From Sycon ciliatum (lineage: Eukaryota > Porifera > Calcarea > Leucosolenida > Sycettidae), in assembly GCF_964019385.1 (NCBI RefSeq), contig NC_088646.1, positions 13,055,996 to 13,119,995 on the forward strand: a stretch of DNA of 64,000 nucleotides, in the 5' to 3' direction. Both the position numbers and the translations under genes were made by a program. The notes beneath the pieces were generated by a model. That model ran no database searches, was not told the origin of the DNA, and saw only the letters and a list, made by a program, of their open reading frames with translations. Positions 37,728-50,020 of this stretch are shown here, one piece after another (the stretch's first letter is position 1; each line of letters begins with the position of its first letter).

Positions 37728-39965
37728 TTTTGTTGATGTGAAAGAGAGAGAGAAGAAACACGAGGCAGAACGAAGACATGGGTTGCCGCGCAGGCGCATT
37801 CGCCGATTTCGCAAATTTTTTCACAAAACAATGCTTGTCACCATGGCAAAATATGGCGCTTGGAAAGACGCCTTTGCTGTTTGCGATCGCGTACGATATT
37901 TTTTTGTAAATCACTAAATGTGCATACCATGCATGATGTACGTAGATTCTACGCTGTGCATGCAGCTAGCTTTTCTTGTTGTTTTGAATTAGATTTTTTA
38001 TTCTGTACCCCATCTCTACAGGCATTTTGTGTTATGACTCGGTGACTGGGAAATCGATCTGCAGTGTTCCGAACCTAGTACCTGTGTCTGGACGACATGC
38101 GTGCATGCTGATTTATTGACTGGGCGACTGTTGAAGAAACATTTAAAAAAATACGTTCTGTGACGAACAGCTAGTACGTGACCTCAAGAAATTGAGAGGA
38201 ATTTTACACCAGGAATCTCTACTCGAAGTAGATTAGTCCTGTAAGTAATGTACATCAGTTACCTTGTCTGTTTTTCACATAATATGCTTAGCTCCACAGC
38301 TCTTTTCTACCAATCAGATTTAAGGAATTGCTGTCAACTCGTCTTTCACCAAGTATTCGTGTCTGGCAATGAATTGTCCATCATGGCGGATCTGAGATGG
38401 GAAAATTGGTTGCTACGACCTCCAACGAATGTAATACTCATTATCGCGTGTGAGCTGTTTCACAGGTTCATAATACATTATTCTGCTTACGAAGACAACA
38501 AGGATATCTTACAACGCAAACGCAATAAAAAAATAGCAAATTCCTTTGGATAGCTTAAGTAGAAAGTTACAAGGGACAAATCAATCGCGATAGATATCGC
38601 AGGGTGGTGCACTGCGTACACGTACCCGTTAATTTATCTCAACGTACCTGTCCTTGAACAAAAGAGTAGTGGTTCGACAGTGCTGCGTGTTTGTTCTCGT
38701 TGAAGGCATGTGCGCTGACAGAGGGTTTTCCAAGGGTATTTGTCCACATTTCCATTTCCGTGAGTAGCTTATAACTTCCGTCCAGAGTTACTTCTCTGAT
38801 ATCACCCGCGTGCATGCTACGGTCGGTATGCAGTTTCCACGCATGGTTGTTGCTGTGCTTCTCTTGCTGTGGCCAATATACCGTAATGTGGCGTAGAAAA
38901 ACAGTGCTTAAGAGCGCATAAGCCAATGTTTAGACTATGCTTTCATTCCAAACAGACTCAAACTCACTGTGAACTATGTAGAAGTCACGCGCAAAAGCAT
39001 GCTCATGACTGTGTCAATGGGGTCATACGATCTGTTTCTGCTATTCAAATCCTGCCCCTCTGAGTCACGCTTAGGAAAAGAAGTATCTTCAGGCTCCTCA
39101 CAAGCAACACTTTTTGAAGTTTCCACAAGTACTTTCAATGCCTTCTCATCTGGTGGAATTCAGGCAAAAAGAAATTGAACAAAGACTATGAATTAAATAC
39201 TAGTACAGCGGAGAGGTGATAAAACAGTGCAAAGAAGAGTTGCCAGAAAGAACAACAGTAAAATACGTGACCTCGTACATAAAAATGAATAACAAAAAAG
39301 TGTCAGTGTGAAGAAACTTAGCAAGTGTGCATTGTAATGCGGCAATAATAGACAAACAATGGACATAACTAACGAGTTGTTGAGGACCTACCTAACAGCC
39401 TCCAAGTGTGAATTTATCTGCTCCTGCTTGCTTAGGTTAGGCTTCTTTGTGTGAATATAAGCAGCTTCTAAGATTTCATAATTTAGCAGTTTAAAGTACA
39501 TGGAAGAACAATCATCTGACAGCATGACATTGAGGATGCTGCAACAAATGATTAGCACTGGACTCATATTTTATCAGTGTAGCAGGTCACGTATTTTACT
39601 GTTGTTGTTTCTGGCTACTCTTGCGCTGTTGTATCACCTCTCTGCTATATTAGATAAATTCATTGTTCCTGTCAAATTTTCTTTTGCCTATTCCACCTGA
39701 TGAGAAGGTATTGAAATTGCTTGTGGATTTTTTGGAAAATGTTGCTTGTGAGGAGCCTGTAGTTTGTTCTTTTCCTAAAAAGTAATTTTAATTTCGTCTC
39801 CACTTTTTACCTATGCAAATCAGGATTCTATACCAGACTCTGCGGTATGTGTGTTTATGTGGTTGTGTGCGCACGTGTGTGTGTGTTTGTGTTTGTGTGC
39901 TCAGGTGCATAGGCTCTTCGTCCTCTACTATTTGATAGCATCGGCATGTGCTAGGCACCCTAAAG
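37728..39965. other. Intergenic, RPL4 and C9orf78 promoters
   Basis: Head-to-head interval. RPL4 regulatory sequence must begin here. A YY1-like AATATGGCG word lies at about 37850-37858, some 125 bp upstream of the RPL4 ATG. A second ATGGCGG word is at 38384. I see no TATA box for either gene. Apart from the candidate exon at 38648-38906 I see no gene or paired repeats. Confidence 0.4.
38648..38906 (-). other. Candidate orphan exon
   Basis: An open minus-strand stretch with AG before it and GTACGT after it. It encodes protein-like sequence including HITVYWPQQEKHSNNHAWKL and SVSAHAFNENKHAALSNHYS. I do not recognise the family and found no partner exons. Confidence 0.25.
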
Positions 39966-42900
39966 ATGCCGAAGCGACGCAGGCGCTGTGAAGATAGTGA
40001 TGAAGAAAGTGACGATGATGGCAGTGGTGATGTGTCTGATGCGATAAGGTTTGTGTTGAATATTTGAATACTCGTGATGTCTGTTCCTTGCTTGATCAAT
40101 CCTGCTTGCACCGTAATGTTTTTTTAGAATAATTATGTTATTGTTTGTCAAATATGTGCCCTGTCCAGAACCAACTACTAGAATTTAGTGGCCTAAGTGT
40201 ACGGAGTGGTACTTGACTGTAATAGCGTCGTGCAAATCCTTGTCGTGTTGATAACCATACATTGTTGCTTGCTGTCTTTTTCTAACAGACAAAAGCTTGA
40301 GGAAGCCAAAGAGCTTCAGCGAATTAGACAGCGTCCCATAGGCGTTAGGTAAGGAGGCTTCAATGCATCTTTCTTTGCCTATTCCTTTTCTGCATGGTTC
40401 ACGCTAAGTATGCATGGTCTCTGCTGTGATGACAGCTACACCATAGCTCTGTGGTCAGAGCATCGCTGGCCTCAAGCGAAGGTCCCTGGTTTGATTCCTG
40501 GTGGTGACAGTCAATTTTGCTTCAGACTTTTCCCTTTTCCATTCTCTCAACTTATGAATCTAATTCAGTTCCTTAGTTGTCACTTGCAACTAGTTTGCAG
40601 CGGCTGGTCTCTGGTCTCTGTGGTGAAACAGAGTCTCACTCTGCCTTTCTCTTGACTCTTATAGTTGTACATGAAAGGAGATAGGTACTGGTTGGTTCGA
40701 TACTTGGTTTTCTTTGCTGCAGCCAACACCATTGTGGATAGGTACTGGTTGGTTCGATACTTGCAGCCAACATCATCGTGTTCTCTAGGTGTGTGTACTC
40801 TGAAAAATAAATTCACCGACATTGCTACTGATGTTTTCTTTGTCTGTAACTCTGTAGTGCTGGTCGCCTGGCGTTTGGTGAAGAGGCCAAGAAAGAAGAA
40901 GATGTTGATGTAAGGGGCTGTGCACACAATTGTGGTTGAGAAGTTGACATGCTTGCTTCTTACTTGGTCCGTTTCATCGCAATTGTCGCTTATCTATCGC
41001 AACTAAGAACAGGAGTTATTTTATAACCGCAATCAGTAATACAAGCTGGATCGACATTTGTGTACACTTTATTCATGTAATGTAAAAATGTGGAGACGAG
41101 ACATTGTGCAATAAAATGATGAAAATGTGAAGAAATGGTGTAGAGAAAATGAGGATTCAAACAAGTTTTCGTACAACACTCATCAGGAATCTTCGTTGTA
41201 CTAAAGGACAATGAAAACAAAATTGAACTATTATAGAAAATCTAAGTTAGAGAAATAACACTAAGAACAACAGCAGTGAAATTTACAAGTGTGAATTTTA
41301 TCAATGAAAGTTATTTATAGGAGTTATTTTACCGAAGGATGTACCCAGAGTGCTGACAGTGCTCAACACCACAAAGGCAGAGCGTAATACACAACAGAAC
41401 AACAAGGACAATCAAGGCTTGTTTGCTGCTACTTTAAGTAGCAGCAAACAAGCCTTGATTGTCCTTGTTCAACTTGTTGTTCTGTTGTGTAGGAGTTATT
41501 TTAGTTATTTTATCGCTCTGTAAAATTTCCAATACGCATAGTGAAGAAGCATCATACAGGATTCCTGTCCGCCACAAGAAAAATAATTCAGCGATGGAAT
41601 CTGATGAAGCAAGTCGAAGAAAGGAAGCAAGGCTACAAAAAATGTACAAAAGAAAACAGCGACGGAGTGTGTTCTTGCACTCACGCTTTAGTTTATCAGA
41701 CTCTGGCCCTGTATCACTGGAGCTGATGACTGTCACTTGAGCTGACATTCCCTGGTGTGTATAGCTGCTGGCATAGAGTTACTGTATCTCTTGCTTTCTC
41801 CGCTTGGGTATGGCATGGGAAAGGAACAGTCGTGGCTGTCACTTTGTCACTTGGAGGAACTGTGGGCGCTGACCCATGTGTCACCACTGTGTGTTTCAAC
41901 AATGTTTTTGAATCAGGCACACATCCCTCTCCAGACAGGTGTCATACGCTCTGCTGGATACGCTGACCACGACTCTTGCACTGCCACTGCCTTGGACAAT
42001 GCCTTCTTTGCCACCATCTAGCCATCAGTTTGCAGGCTTGCAAAGAATGCAAGGTCGTTGCACTTGCAAAAACGTGGGACTGAGCTGGCTGGCCTGACTG
42101 TCATGCTCTCCAGGTCAGGATGTCTTTGACTCAGCTGCTCTTGGCTTTCAGCTGCAGTGAATGTGTGCATTCACTGCAGTGCATTCACTGCAGCGAAAAG
42201 TTCCCCACTTTCCCATCACAATCGTACGAATCGCGATGCCACTGGCGCTAGTCGCGATATTTTTTTCTTTCTGGTCTCCTTTGATCTTGCCATCACAACC
42301 TCCCAAACGAATGTGAGTTAGATATCGAGATTGGACTGGGTTTTACCTGTCAAAAGGTGCGTGGGAGATAAGCGACAATTGCGATGAAACGGACCAAGTA
42401 TTAATATACTGTTGTGGCATGTTTTCTGTCTGTGTAAGAAATGTTTTTTTATGGATCTTTTACTCAATCTCGGATTCTCCAGCTAACTGTTTCGAGACCT
42501 TTCGACCTGTTAGGTTTCAGGTTATGGTTATTTTACGTGTGTGTGTGTGTGTGTGTGCACACACACCTGCGTACATATGTGTATGCCGTAATTCCGCGCA
42601 TATAAGCCCATGGGCTTATATGTGAAATAATGCAGTTTGGGAATAAAATATCCAGTCAAACATGTTCGTTTTTAGCCCATGGGCCAAAATTCGAATTTTG
42701 AAGGTTCACGAAAAAGTACAAGTCCGTTCTCATAGTGGGTCTATCATATTCTACTGGTAAACTACTAGGGGTGAAAGTTGGCATTGAGATCCCGAGTTCG
42801 AGTACTCTGATCTTCTCCGATCGAATATTTGAGTATTCTTGATACCATAAAAATCGCACCCCAAGGGCCTTAAAATCACATGTTGCGACCCTGATTGAAT

Positions 42901-45900
42901 CAATCGGCAGTCATTTTCTCGAGTGTATTATTTGGTGGGTCATTTGGGCTCTCTCTCTACTTGTGTACAAATGTTCACCACACACTCTGCACATCAATGT
43001 CTGCTGACTGCTGCTCTGAAAGTGCAGACTTCTGTGGTAAATGCACGTACCATGTATGAGCGAGTACTCTGATATATTCCAAGTATGATCATATTTGAAA
43101 AATCCAAACGAGTATTCGAATATTCGGTGGGGTTTCACCCCTATGAACTACTAAACTCCACTGACCTGCTGTACCATGGTAGCAAGAGTCCATATTGTGA
43201 AAAAAATCTACTTGACAAGTGAGTCGTATGTGTGCCTGTGTATTAGCCCATGGGCTTATAAACAGAGGTGGGCTTATATCCGGATATAGGCCCGTGGGCT
43301 TATATGCGCGGAATTACGGTATGTGCATAGTGCATATTCCTTGCTGATTTGGCTGTGTCGATTTTTCTGTCATCTTTCGAATACTGTGACTACTTTTGAT
43401 GTTTTGTCCCATTTTAGGCTGACCCATTCAAGCTGAAAACTGGAGGTCTGCTGGACAAGGCAGCTGCGTATGTTGCATTCGGCTACTACTTGAGCTGTGT
43501 ATGGTAGCACCAAGAGTATAACCCCCCAAGAGTGTGCAACTCCTGATACCCTTTCTATGGGGTACGCCGACGGCGAAAACTCACATCACGTGGTGCAGTG
43601 TCGCAGTTGTTCGTTTCCAGCCCGCTTTTAGCGAGCAGCGGAGTAATAAAAAAGCACTCTCTGACAGAAACACACTGCGGGTATGCAAATCCCCAGCATG
43701 ATCATGGCAGATATTCGGATTGCGCGCACGCTATCCTTCGTTTGTACGTAGTACGAACCTATCTGAGACACGTGATGTGAGTTTTCGCCGTCGGAGACCC
43801 CATATGCAGAGTAACTGAGTTGCACACTCTTGGGGGGGGGGGGGGGGTATATACTCATGGTAGCACTATAAATAGTATTTAAATGTTTCTGTTTTACAAT
43901 CTTGCAATGTAGTTGTGTAGCACCTGTGTTACTCCAGGGAATGCTCTGTGCATGTTTGGAGTACAGTCAACTTCGCTAATAATGACTGCGCATATAACGA
44001 CAATTCGCGAATAACGACAGAATTTCCATGCCCAGAGCAAAGTCCCATCTAACTGTAACACGTATAATGAGACTTCGGGTATAACGACACTTCGCGAATA
44101 AGGACACTTTTCTGATGGCCCGCCGAGTGTCGTTATACGCAAAGTTGACTGTACTACCTGAATCACACGTCTGTTGACAGTTGCATCTTGTCAGTTGTTC
44201 ATCATCATGAGTGGATGTCATCTACTGCTGGTTTTTGTTTGTTTATTTATATGGTGACACTACCCACGTGAAGGTGGTTGAGTTCCTATGGATGCGGGAA
44301 AGTTAGTCTGGATGCAGCAGTATGCTCTCTGGTGTCAAATTCAATGCCAACGCTCATGTCATTGCCGCAAGATGACCCCAAAAAGTTAAATGTACCTTGC
44401 TGGAAATTCGCTGTGTGCACTTATCCATGTGCAATTGTAATTGTGCCTGTTTAGGGAAAAAGCCAAGGCTGATCAGGATTCGGTGCGCCTGGACAACACG
44501 TTTGCAGCGGAAACTAACATCCGTGACGATGATGCTGCCATGTAAGTACGGAACTGGGGGCTACGCGAATTGCGAATGCGGATCCGCATTTCGCTGGCAT
44601 TTCTTTGGTATAACACTTTTTCACTGATTGTGTTATTGCCAAATATGTGGACATGTGTTAGGAATATTTAGAAAGGCTATCCTGTCAGCTTTTCCATTTT
44701 TTTATTGATCTGCGTTGTTATGTGTTGTTTGTAGGATGAAGTACATTGACGAGGAAATGAAGGCGAAACGCGAAAGTGAGGATGGGAAGTCTAAAGAGCT
44801 CACGTAAGAATTAGTTTGTCTTTGCTTCACCATTACATCACTTGCATTGTAATGCTAGTCAGAGTGCCTTTTAATACTGGAACTGGATATGTTGTGCTCT
44901 TTTGGAGTGTAGGTCTGGTGTAGTATCACACTGCTACATATATCTGCTGCCAGTGCAGACTGCAGAGTCTCAATTTCACTGATTTGACATATACCAGTAC
45001 TACAGTTCACTCATTGGAAAGTGGCACTCTAACTTTTAGTGTCTCACACGTATAGTTGTAGATATCATGAAAACAACAGCACAGTCATGTACATCCCTGC
45101 ATTGCGTGACCCGTGCATTTATTCCTTGCCACATTTAAGGCCAGAAAGTCCAAGGACTGGGAATTATAATTTCAACCAGGTTTTACAGTGAATTTTTGAG
45201 CCTCAATTTGGCCAAAATCAAGCTTTCAAAAGCCAGCGGGAATAGTTTGGATAACGGACTGTGGGTAGTTGCAGTGGTGCTTGTGCTGGTGCTGGTGGTG
45301 GTTGTAATAGCTTCTCATTGTGATGTTCTTTTTGTTTTGATACATCCCCACATAGAGAGTACGAGAAGCGTGAAAAAGAGCTTTTCACCATTCCAGAGCA
45401 CCTGAATGTGAGTGGAAGCTGAGCCTACTGCTCAACTGTACAGTACTTGTAGCGTTATTTTGTTTGTCGTGTTACCAATGTTATACAGGCTGCCTGTTCT
45501 TTGAAACCTGTTTTGATGCACTGTGTGCTTCAGTGGACTCTGTCCGGAGTTGTGCCGTATTTCTTACTTTGAAGTATCTGCTTCTTGCTATGACATGCTG
45601 GGATGCTATGCTGATCGGTGTTGTTTCTACTGGCTACTGGTGTACAGGTTGTATCACAGAAAAAGGTCAGCGAAGAAATGCTGTCCAGTCAAATGTTGTC
45701 CGGAATACCGGAGGTGGATCTCGGTGTTGAGTAAGTTTCATCTCGTAACGCTATTTCATCTCCAAACCAATTGTTTTTGATGTTGTTTTCCGATCAGTAT
45801 TGTTGTACATGTACTGCACATCTTGCCCACCTTGTCCATCAAGTTTTGCCACTGTTAACTTGTGTGTTGTGCGCTCAACTTTGCATGTTAAGCACTCTTG

Positions 45901-48267
45901 CAAGACGAGGGCACCTTAGCGTTGTGCTGTCTGCTTCTGCCATTGGTAGTTGAGCACACTGCCGCCATTATCTTTCATGCCATGGTAGCTTTGTGCGTCA
46001 TTGCGCAGGATATTAGAATTTGAAATGTATTCACATTACTACACTGTATTGATGTAGTATGAATGGGTATGACCAATGGTGATATCATCGTTTCGTTTCC
46101 TTTTCTGTACTCAGTGAGAAGCTGCGTAACATTGAAGCAACAGAGGAGGCACGTCAAACTAAGCTTGCTCAATCCAAACTCAAGTAAGTGATGACATCAT
46201 TTGTGAAAACTTGAAACTTCTCGGCACAACTGTTGCCTATGCTCAGGATAAGCATCATAGTTAGCTTTGTTTTGTGCAAGCTGCGCAAGACGTACTTTCC
46301 AGTGCGAATTTATTCAACCTTGTATAAGCCTACTCCTCCCTCTACCTGGACTGGTTGGCAGGCTGAGGGAAAATAGTCTCTGACTGTTGACCTTACCAAT
46401 ACCAGTAGATGCCAGTGGTCAATTTGAAGTAGAATTAGCAAGTTTAACGTGGGGTGTATTGGTGTGTATTGTTTGTCTGTTGGCAGTATGCTTCTTATGC
46501 CTGTTCTTTCTTCTTCTGTTCAGGAAGCATGTCACGTCAGATCTTGTCCCCAAGAATGTTGCTGCTAACTTCAGCCATCGTTGTAAGTGCACTTTGTTGT
46601 ATTAGTACCGAGCCTTTTGCCAATGCATGTACTTCCTCCGTATACAAAAACTTCGTGACTTTTTTTCAACGGTGTTTCTGAGCAAGAACCTGCTCAACGA
46701 ACCGCGCCAAAGGCTGTCATCGACAACGCACATTCATGTTGAGGTAGGTTTGGTTGATCTCGAACAGATTCTCCACGGAAGCCATGCGTGTGAGGACGTT
46801 GCCGACAGGAACTCACGAGTCAAATAACAGAAAAACTAACACTTTTTAATACTTGCTCGAAACTGACACCGTGACGAAGTGGAGCTCGCGCCTGGAGCAC
46901 GGAGTCACGACTCACGCGGCACTCGCTGCCCTGAAACTGGCCAGGCTCGTACTTGCGGTGCGCGGCCCCATACGCAGCGTGAGAACATAAATCGGTTCCG
47001 CTCGCACGGAAAGATGAAACATTTCAGTCGTCGTGCAACCAGCGCAGACTCCGGATCGGAATGTCGACGACCTGGCTTTCTTCGCCTCTCTCCACTCCAG
47101 TCAGACGTCTCCGTTGTGGCCTAGGAGGGGAATCGCAGGGACCTCGTCGAAGCCGTTGTAGAATGCTGGGAGGATTCTCCTGCCGAGAAAATGCGAAGCG
47201 TGTGGATGTGCTTGGGCGACTCGTTTCACGGCATAATGGAGGTCGCGGGTTGGAACGACTGAATATAGTCGACACCGATTCGTACACAGCTCTGGAAATG
47301 AAGAGTACGCTAGCCAAAGTCCCGCGTCGGATCATCATTGCAGCTGAAAAGAATCTGAATGAAATGCGAGCGAAGCAGTGACTTTTGGCGATGCGGAGTC
47401 AGCGTCGTCAGGTGACAATGACAGGAGCGACGAAGACTCTGAATAAACTCAATCTCATTCGTCTGAGTTGTTTTTTTCTTTGTATATAGCTTGTAAACAG
47501 GTTAGACAATGCCACGAGTGTTATTCCAAGTCAAACGGAACAATTCCAGAGCTATGCGCAGCCTTCAAAAAAAAGTCACGAAGTTTTTGTATACGGAGGA
47601 AGTACATGAAGTACATAAGTACATGTTTTGATTTTGTGGCGCATTTTGATTTTTGCTGGACATGCCTGGTGCATGATAGCAGCTATCGGTGGTGTTGCAG
47701 TTGTTAAAAGTAGGGCTCAAACGGTTGGTCCGATTAACCGGTTGCAGACCGGTTACGAAGAATTAACGGTTAACCGATAAAGATAACGGTTACGCAGTAA
47801 CTTTTCAGTCAATTTTTTAGTATCAGGTCGTTGCAAAGTATGCACTTTCGCAGGCTGTCGCACGCGTACACAATTTCTGGGCTGTCACCTCGGTCATATC
47901 TGGTCTCTTGGTGTGAGAGTATGTATGAATGAGCATGCAAGAGAATGTACATGTGTGCGTTGTACTGAATAGGGTACATTGTTTTGAATGAGTATAGTCA
48001 AATATACGGTTAAAAAAGAGTCCGCAGGATTGCCGAGGCTTATAGGTTATAACCGTTAAACCGACCGTTAGCTTAGCAGTTAACCGTTAGGGGTAAAACC
48101 GTGACCGTTTGAGCCCTAGTTAAAAGGTACGCGACGAAGATATAAATATGTGTGGCGTGTGTAAGGGTGTGTAGTAGTGTTGAAACGAATAATCGAATAA
48201 TCGAATAATTTAGAATATTCGTGGGGTGAACGAATAATCGAATAGTCGTAGGAATTATCAGAAATCG

Positions 48268-48301
<34 letters not shown>

Positions 48302-49140
48302 GATCTATGCTCAGTGCTGACCCTACTGATATTTGCACTGCGTAGATCTGCTCGTAGTATTTCTTCTCAATCACTTCTCCTCCAAGGTTTAATCTCCTAT
48401 CGGTATCTAGTAATACATGTACATGCACATGTACTTCTGTTCTTTCCATACGAGGGAAACATGGATGCAGTGAATGTGATTTTCGGTCTTTGACCACTTT
48501 CGACCAAGACCCTATGCAGAGCTGGATCAAGCGTTGCACACTCTGGGGGGTTATGTACTCTTGGCGGTACAGGTTAACCAGTTTTGCACCCCCACATAAC
48601 AAAATCCGATAATCAGCAAAAAAAATATTTAAAAAACTACTTAAAAAGTGCTGAAAAAGTGTTGAAAAATGCCATCATGCGTATGATAGAATATAGATTA
48701 TTCGTTCGATGGAGGGCGAAATTATTCGATAGATTATTCGTTCGAAGAATCCGTGTTCGGTTTAAACACTAGTGTGTAGTGTGTGATGTGTGTGTGTGTG
48801 TGTGTGCGCGCGCGCGCGCTACTGCTGGTTCAACATGCTGTTGTTTACGTTTTTTCTTCTCTGTGTGCTTTTTTCAGATTTCAGTGGCGATAACTCCGAA
48901 GCACGGAAACGCCGTGAGGAGGCCAAGGCCAAAGCCAACAAGCCTGCACCCAAGGTGGTCCCACTCGTTGGTGGTCCAATGGCCGAACCCCGTGCTGATA
49001 TTGCCAGTGCACACGCATTGAAGATCATCGACGATCGCAAGTACGAGGAGCAGAAGCAGTCGGGCACGAAGAACATGCGGTCACAGGCATCCGACAACTA
49101 CCACTACGATAAATTTGTCAAGAGGACTCGTTTCAGGTAG
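39966..49140 (+). CDS. C9orf78: C9orf78/TLS1-family spliceosomal protein, complete
   Basis: Homologue of human C9ORF78 (HCA59), a largely disordered protein of the spliceosome that contacts the helicase Brr2. Yeast-type relatives are called Tls1. Coding exons: 39966-40048, 40289-40348, 40858-40909, 43418-43467, 44455-44541, 44735-44803, 45356-45407, 45648-45730, 46115-46183, 46524-46582, 48878-49140. All have GT-AG introns and fitting phases; total 927 nt, 308 residues (human 289). Hallmarks in order: Arg-rich start MPKRRRR, acidic stretch, QRIRQRPIGV, ADPFKLKTGGLLD, TFAAETNIRDDDAAMMKYI, EEMLSSQMLSGIPEVDLGV, VPKNVAANFSHRYF and the C-terminal NYHYDKFVKRTRFR. The largest introns (40910-43417, 46583-48877) are built from MITEs. 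AATAAA at about 49715 may be the poly(A) signal. Confidence 0.95.
40419..40550 (+). repeat. tRNA-derived SINE copy 1
   Basis: In intron 2 of the C9orf78 homologue. A tRNA-like head has an A-box region TAGCTCTGTGGTCAGAGC and B-box-like GGTTTGATTCC, followed by GTGGTGACAGTCAATTT and CAGACTTTTCCC. The same head and tail recur at 60565-60712, which marks a SINE rather than a tRNA gene. Confidence 0.78.
40963..42398. mobile_element. 1.4-kb TIR element with TA duplication
   Basis: Ends CTTGGTCCGTTTCATCGCAA, continuing TTGTCGCTTATCT, are mirrored with about 34 matching bases and flanked by TA. The interior contains a hairpin at 41389-41490, repeated AGGAGTTATTTTA words and a short Lys/Arg-rich frame (MESDEASRRKEARLQKMYKR) of unknown meaning. 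No transposase is seen. In intron 3 of the C9orf78 homologue. Confidence 0.78.
41389..41490. repeat. Near-perfect hairpin, 34-bp arms, 1-nt loop
   Basis: Arms 41401-41434 and 41436-41469 are exactly complementary around ACTTTAAGT. A second outer pair (41389-41403 with 41476-41490, ACACAACAGAACAAC) extends the fold. Confidence 0.93.
42586..43319. mobile_element. MITE with CCGTAATTCCGCG ends, TATG duplication
   Basis: TIR of about 33 bp, CCGTAATTCCGCGCATATAA then GCCCAYGGGC, flanked by TATG (42582-42585, 43320-43323). Repeats of GCCCATGGGCTTATA lie inside. It is interrupted by a hAT-type MITE (42766-43143). In intron 3 of the C9orf78 homologue. Confidence 0.87.
42766..43143. mobile_element. 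378-bp hAT-type MITE nested in another MITE
   Basis: Ends TAGGGGTGAAA / TTTCACCCCTA, flanked by TAAACTAC and TGAACTAC (7 of 8 identical), as expected for hAT insertions. Confidence 0.83.
43511..43859. mobile_element. 349-bp MITE of the CAAGAG family, 7-bp duplication
   Basis: Left CAAGAGTATAACCCCCCAAG then AGTGTGCAACTC. The right end mirrors it except that the C6 tract has grown into a long G run. GTAGCAC flanks both sides (43504-43510, 43860-43866). In intron 4 of the C9orf78 homologue. Confidence 0.88.
43964..44151. mobile_element. 188-bp pogo-like MITE with TA duplication
   Basis: Ends CAGTCAACTTCGC and GCAAAGTTGACTG, TA flanks. The interior repeats ATAACGACA / TCGCGAATAA. Confidence 0.82.
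46860..47440 (+). other. Possible transposase-tail or gene relic
   Basis: Inside intron 10 of the C9orf78 homologue. Frames include MKHFSRRATSADSGSE and EAVVECWEDSPAEKMRSVW followed by SFHGIMEV. Their order vaguely recalls the helical tail of Tc1/pogo-type transposases (acidic, W, then a short basic end), but I cannot confirm any family. No TIRs are visible around it. Confidence 0.2.
47711..48118. mobile_element. 408-bp hAT-type MITE, perfect 8-bp duplication
   Basis: Ends TAGGGCTCAAACGGT / ACCGTTTGAGCCCTA, flanked by GTTAAAAG on both sides (47703-47710, 48119-48126). The interior repeats ACCGGTTA and TTAACCG. Confidence 0.92.
48175..48771. mobile_element. 597-bp hAT-type MITE, perfect 8-bp duplication
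   Basis: Ends TAGTGTTGAAAC / GTTTAAACACTA, flanked by GTGTGTAG on both sides (48167-48174, 48772-48779). Repeated GAATAATCGAATAATCG words lie inside. It contains an A-rich run (about 48269-48300) and a right-end relic of the CAAGAG family ending at 48563, so it has received later insertions. Confidence 0.88.
48480..48563. mobile_element. CAAGAG-family right-end relic
   Basis: Contains GACCAAGACCCTATGCAGAG, GTTGCACACTC and GGGGGGTTATGTACTCTTG, matching the MITE at 56689-56970. The left end is not found; a long A run precedes the region. Confidence 0.65.
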
Positions 49141-50020
49141 CAGTATCCAAGTAGTAGTATATTTATTGTGCTACTTGTATTACTACTCTTTCCCCTCTCG
49201 TCCATGAAACAATCTATCCTAAAATATACCATTGAGAACGATACCACCTCTGTAATAATTTTTCCTGCATGAAAGTACCATGTAATTATAATGCTTTTCG
49301 CATTACAGCATGATGTCACCTGCTTATAAATCCAATTGAGTCTGTACCCCCTCCCCATACTTCCAGGTTTTGTGCCCTGGCGCTGCATACTCATGATATA
49401 GCAGTCACTGATTGATTCACTGTGCTGACAGACCACTGCTGTGCTGGTGGTACACTGTGCATGTATTGCTGTGTGCCATGTGCTACGTCAGTAGATGTGC
49501 GTGTGCATGTGCATGATTTGGTGTGGGTGTGTGGGTGGGTGTGGGCACAATACAGCACACAGTAGACAGTAGTACTCAGTGTGACATGACAATACTCACT
49601 GTGACATGACAGTACATGTACTCAGTCCCAGTGTGACATGACAATGTCATTTGCCTGTAATTCATGCCCTCCACTCCAGCCAATCACAGCAAACATCCTG
49701 GAGACTTGAAATAATGAATAAATTGTGCCAGTTTCGTAGAGGAAACCTGTTCTGCTCTACATTCACGTAAAGAAATCACATGGAATGTGTACTGGGAATT
49801 TTCCGTTCCATCTGGCAGCTTTATGTCTGATTCGAATGATACGTAGCAGATCCGTACGCATATTCTTTGTGTGTGCCACAACGTAGGGAACCTCATCTCC
49901 GCGTAGAAATCTGGACCCAGAACACTCGAAGCCGTAGACTCTAACATGGTTCTAGCCGGTACGGGGCTCTCCCCAGACAAGTGTTCCCTTATAAAGCCTC
50001 TGTTAGTGACTAATACTATT
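49141..50020. other. 3' flank of the C9orf78 homologue
   Basis: Contains a small tandem array (about 49565-49650) of units with AGTGTGACATGACA and a possible AATAAA at about 49715. The last five bases, CTATT, are the left target duplication of the BEL element. No gene seen. Confidence 0.5.

Noticed and set aside
38248-38553. Plus-strand frame containing MADLRWENWLLRPPTN
   Set aside because: ATGGCGGAT resembles a start with a YY1 word, but I found no downstream exon or recognisable product.
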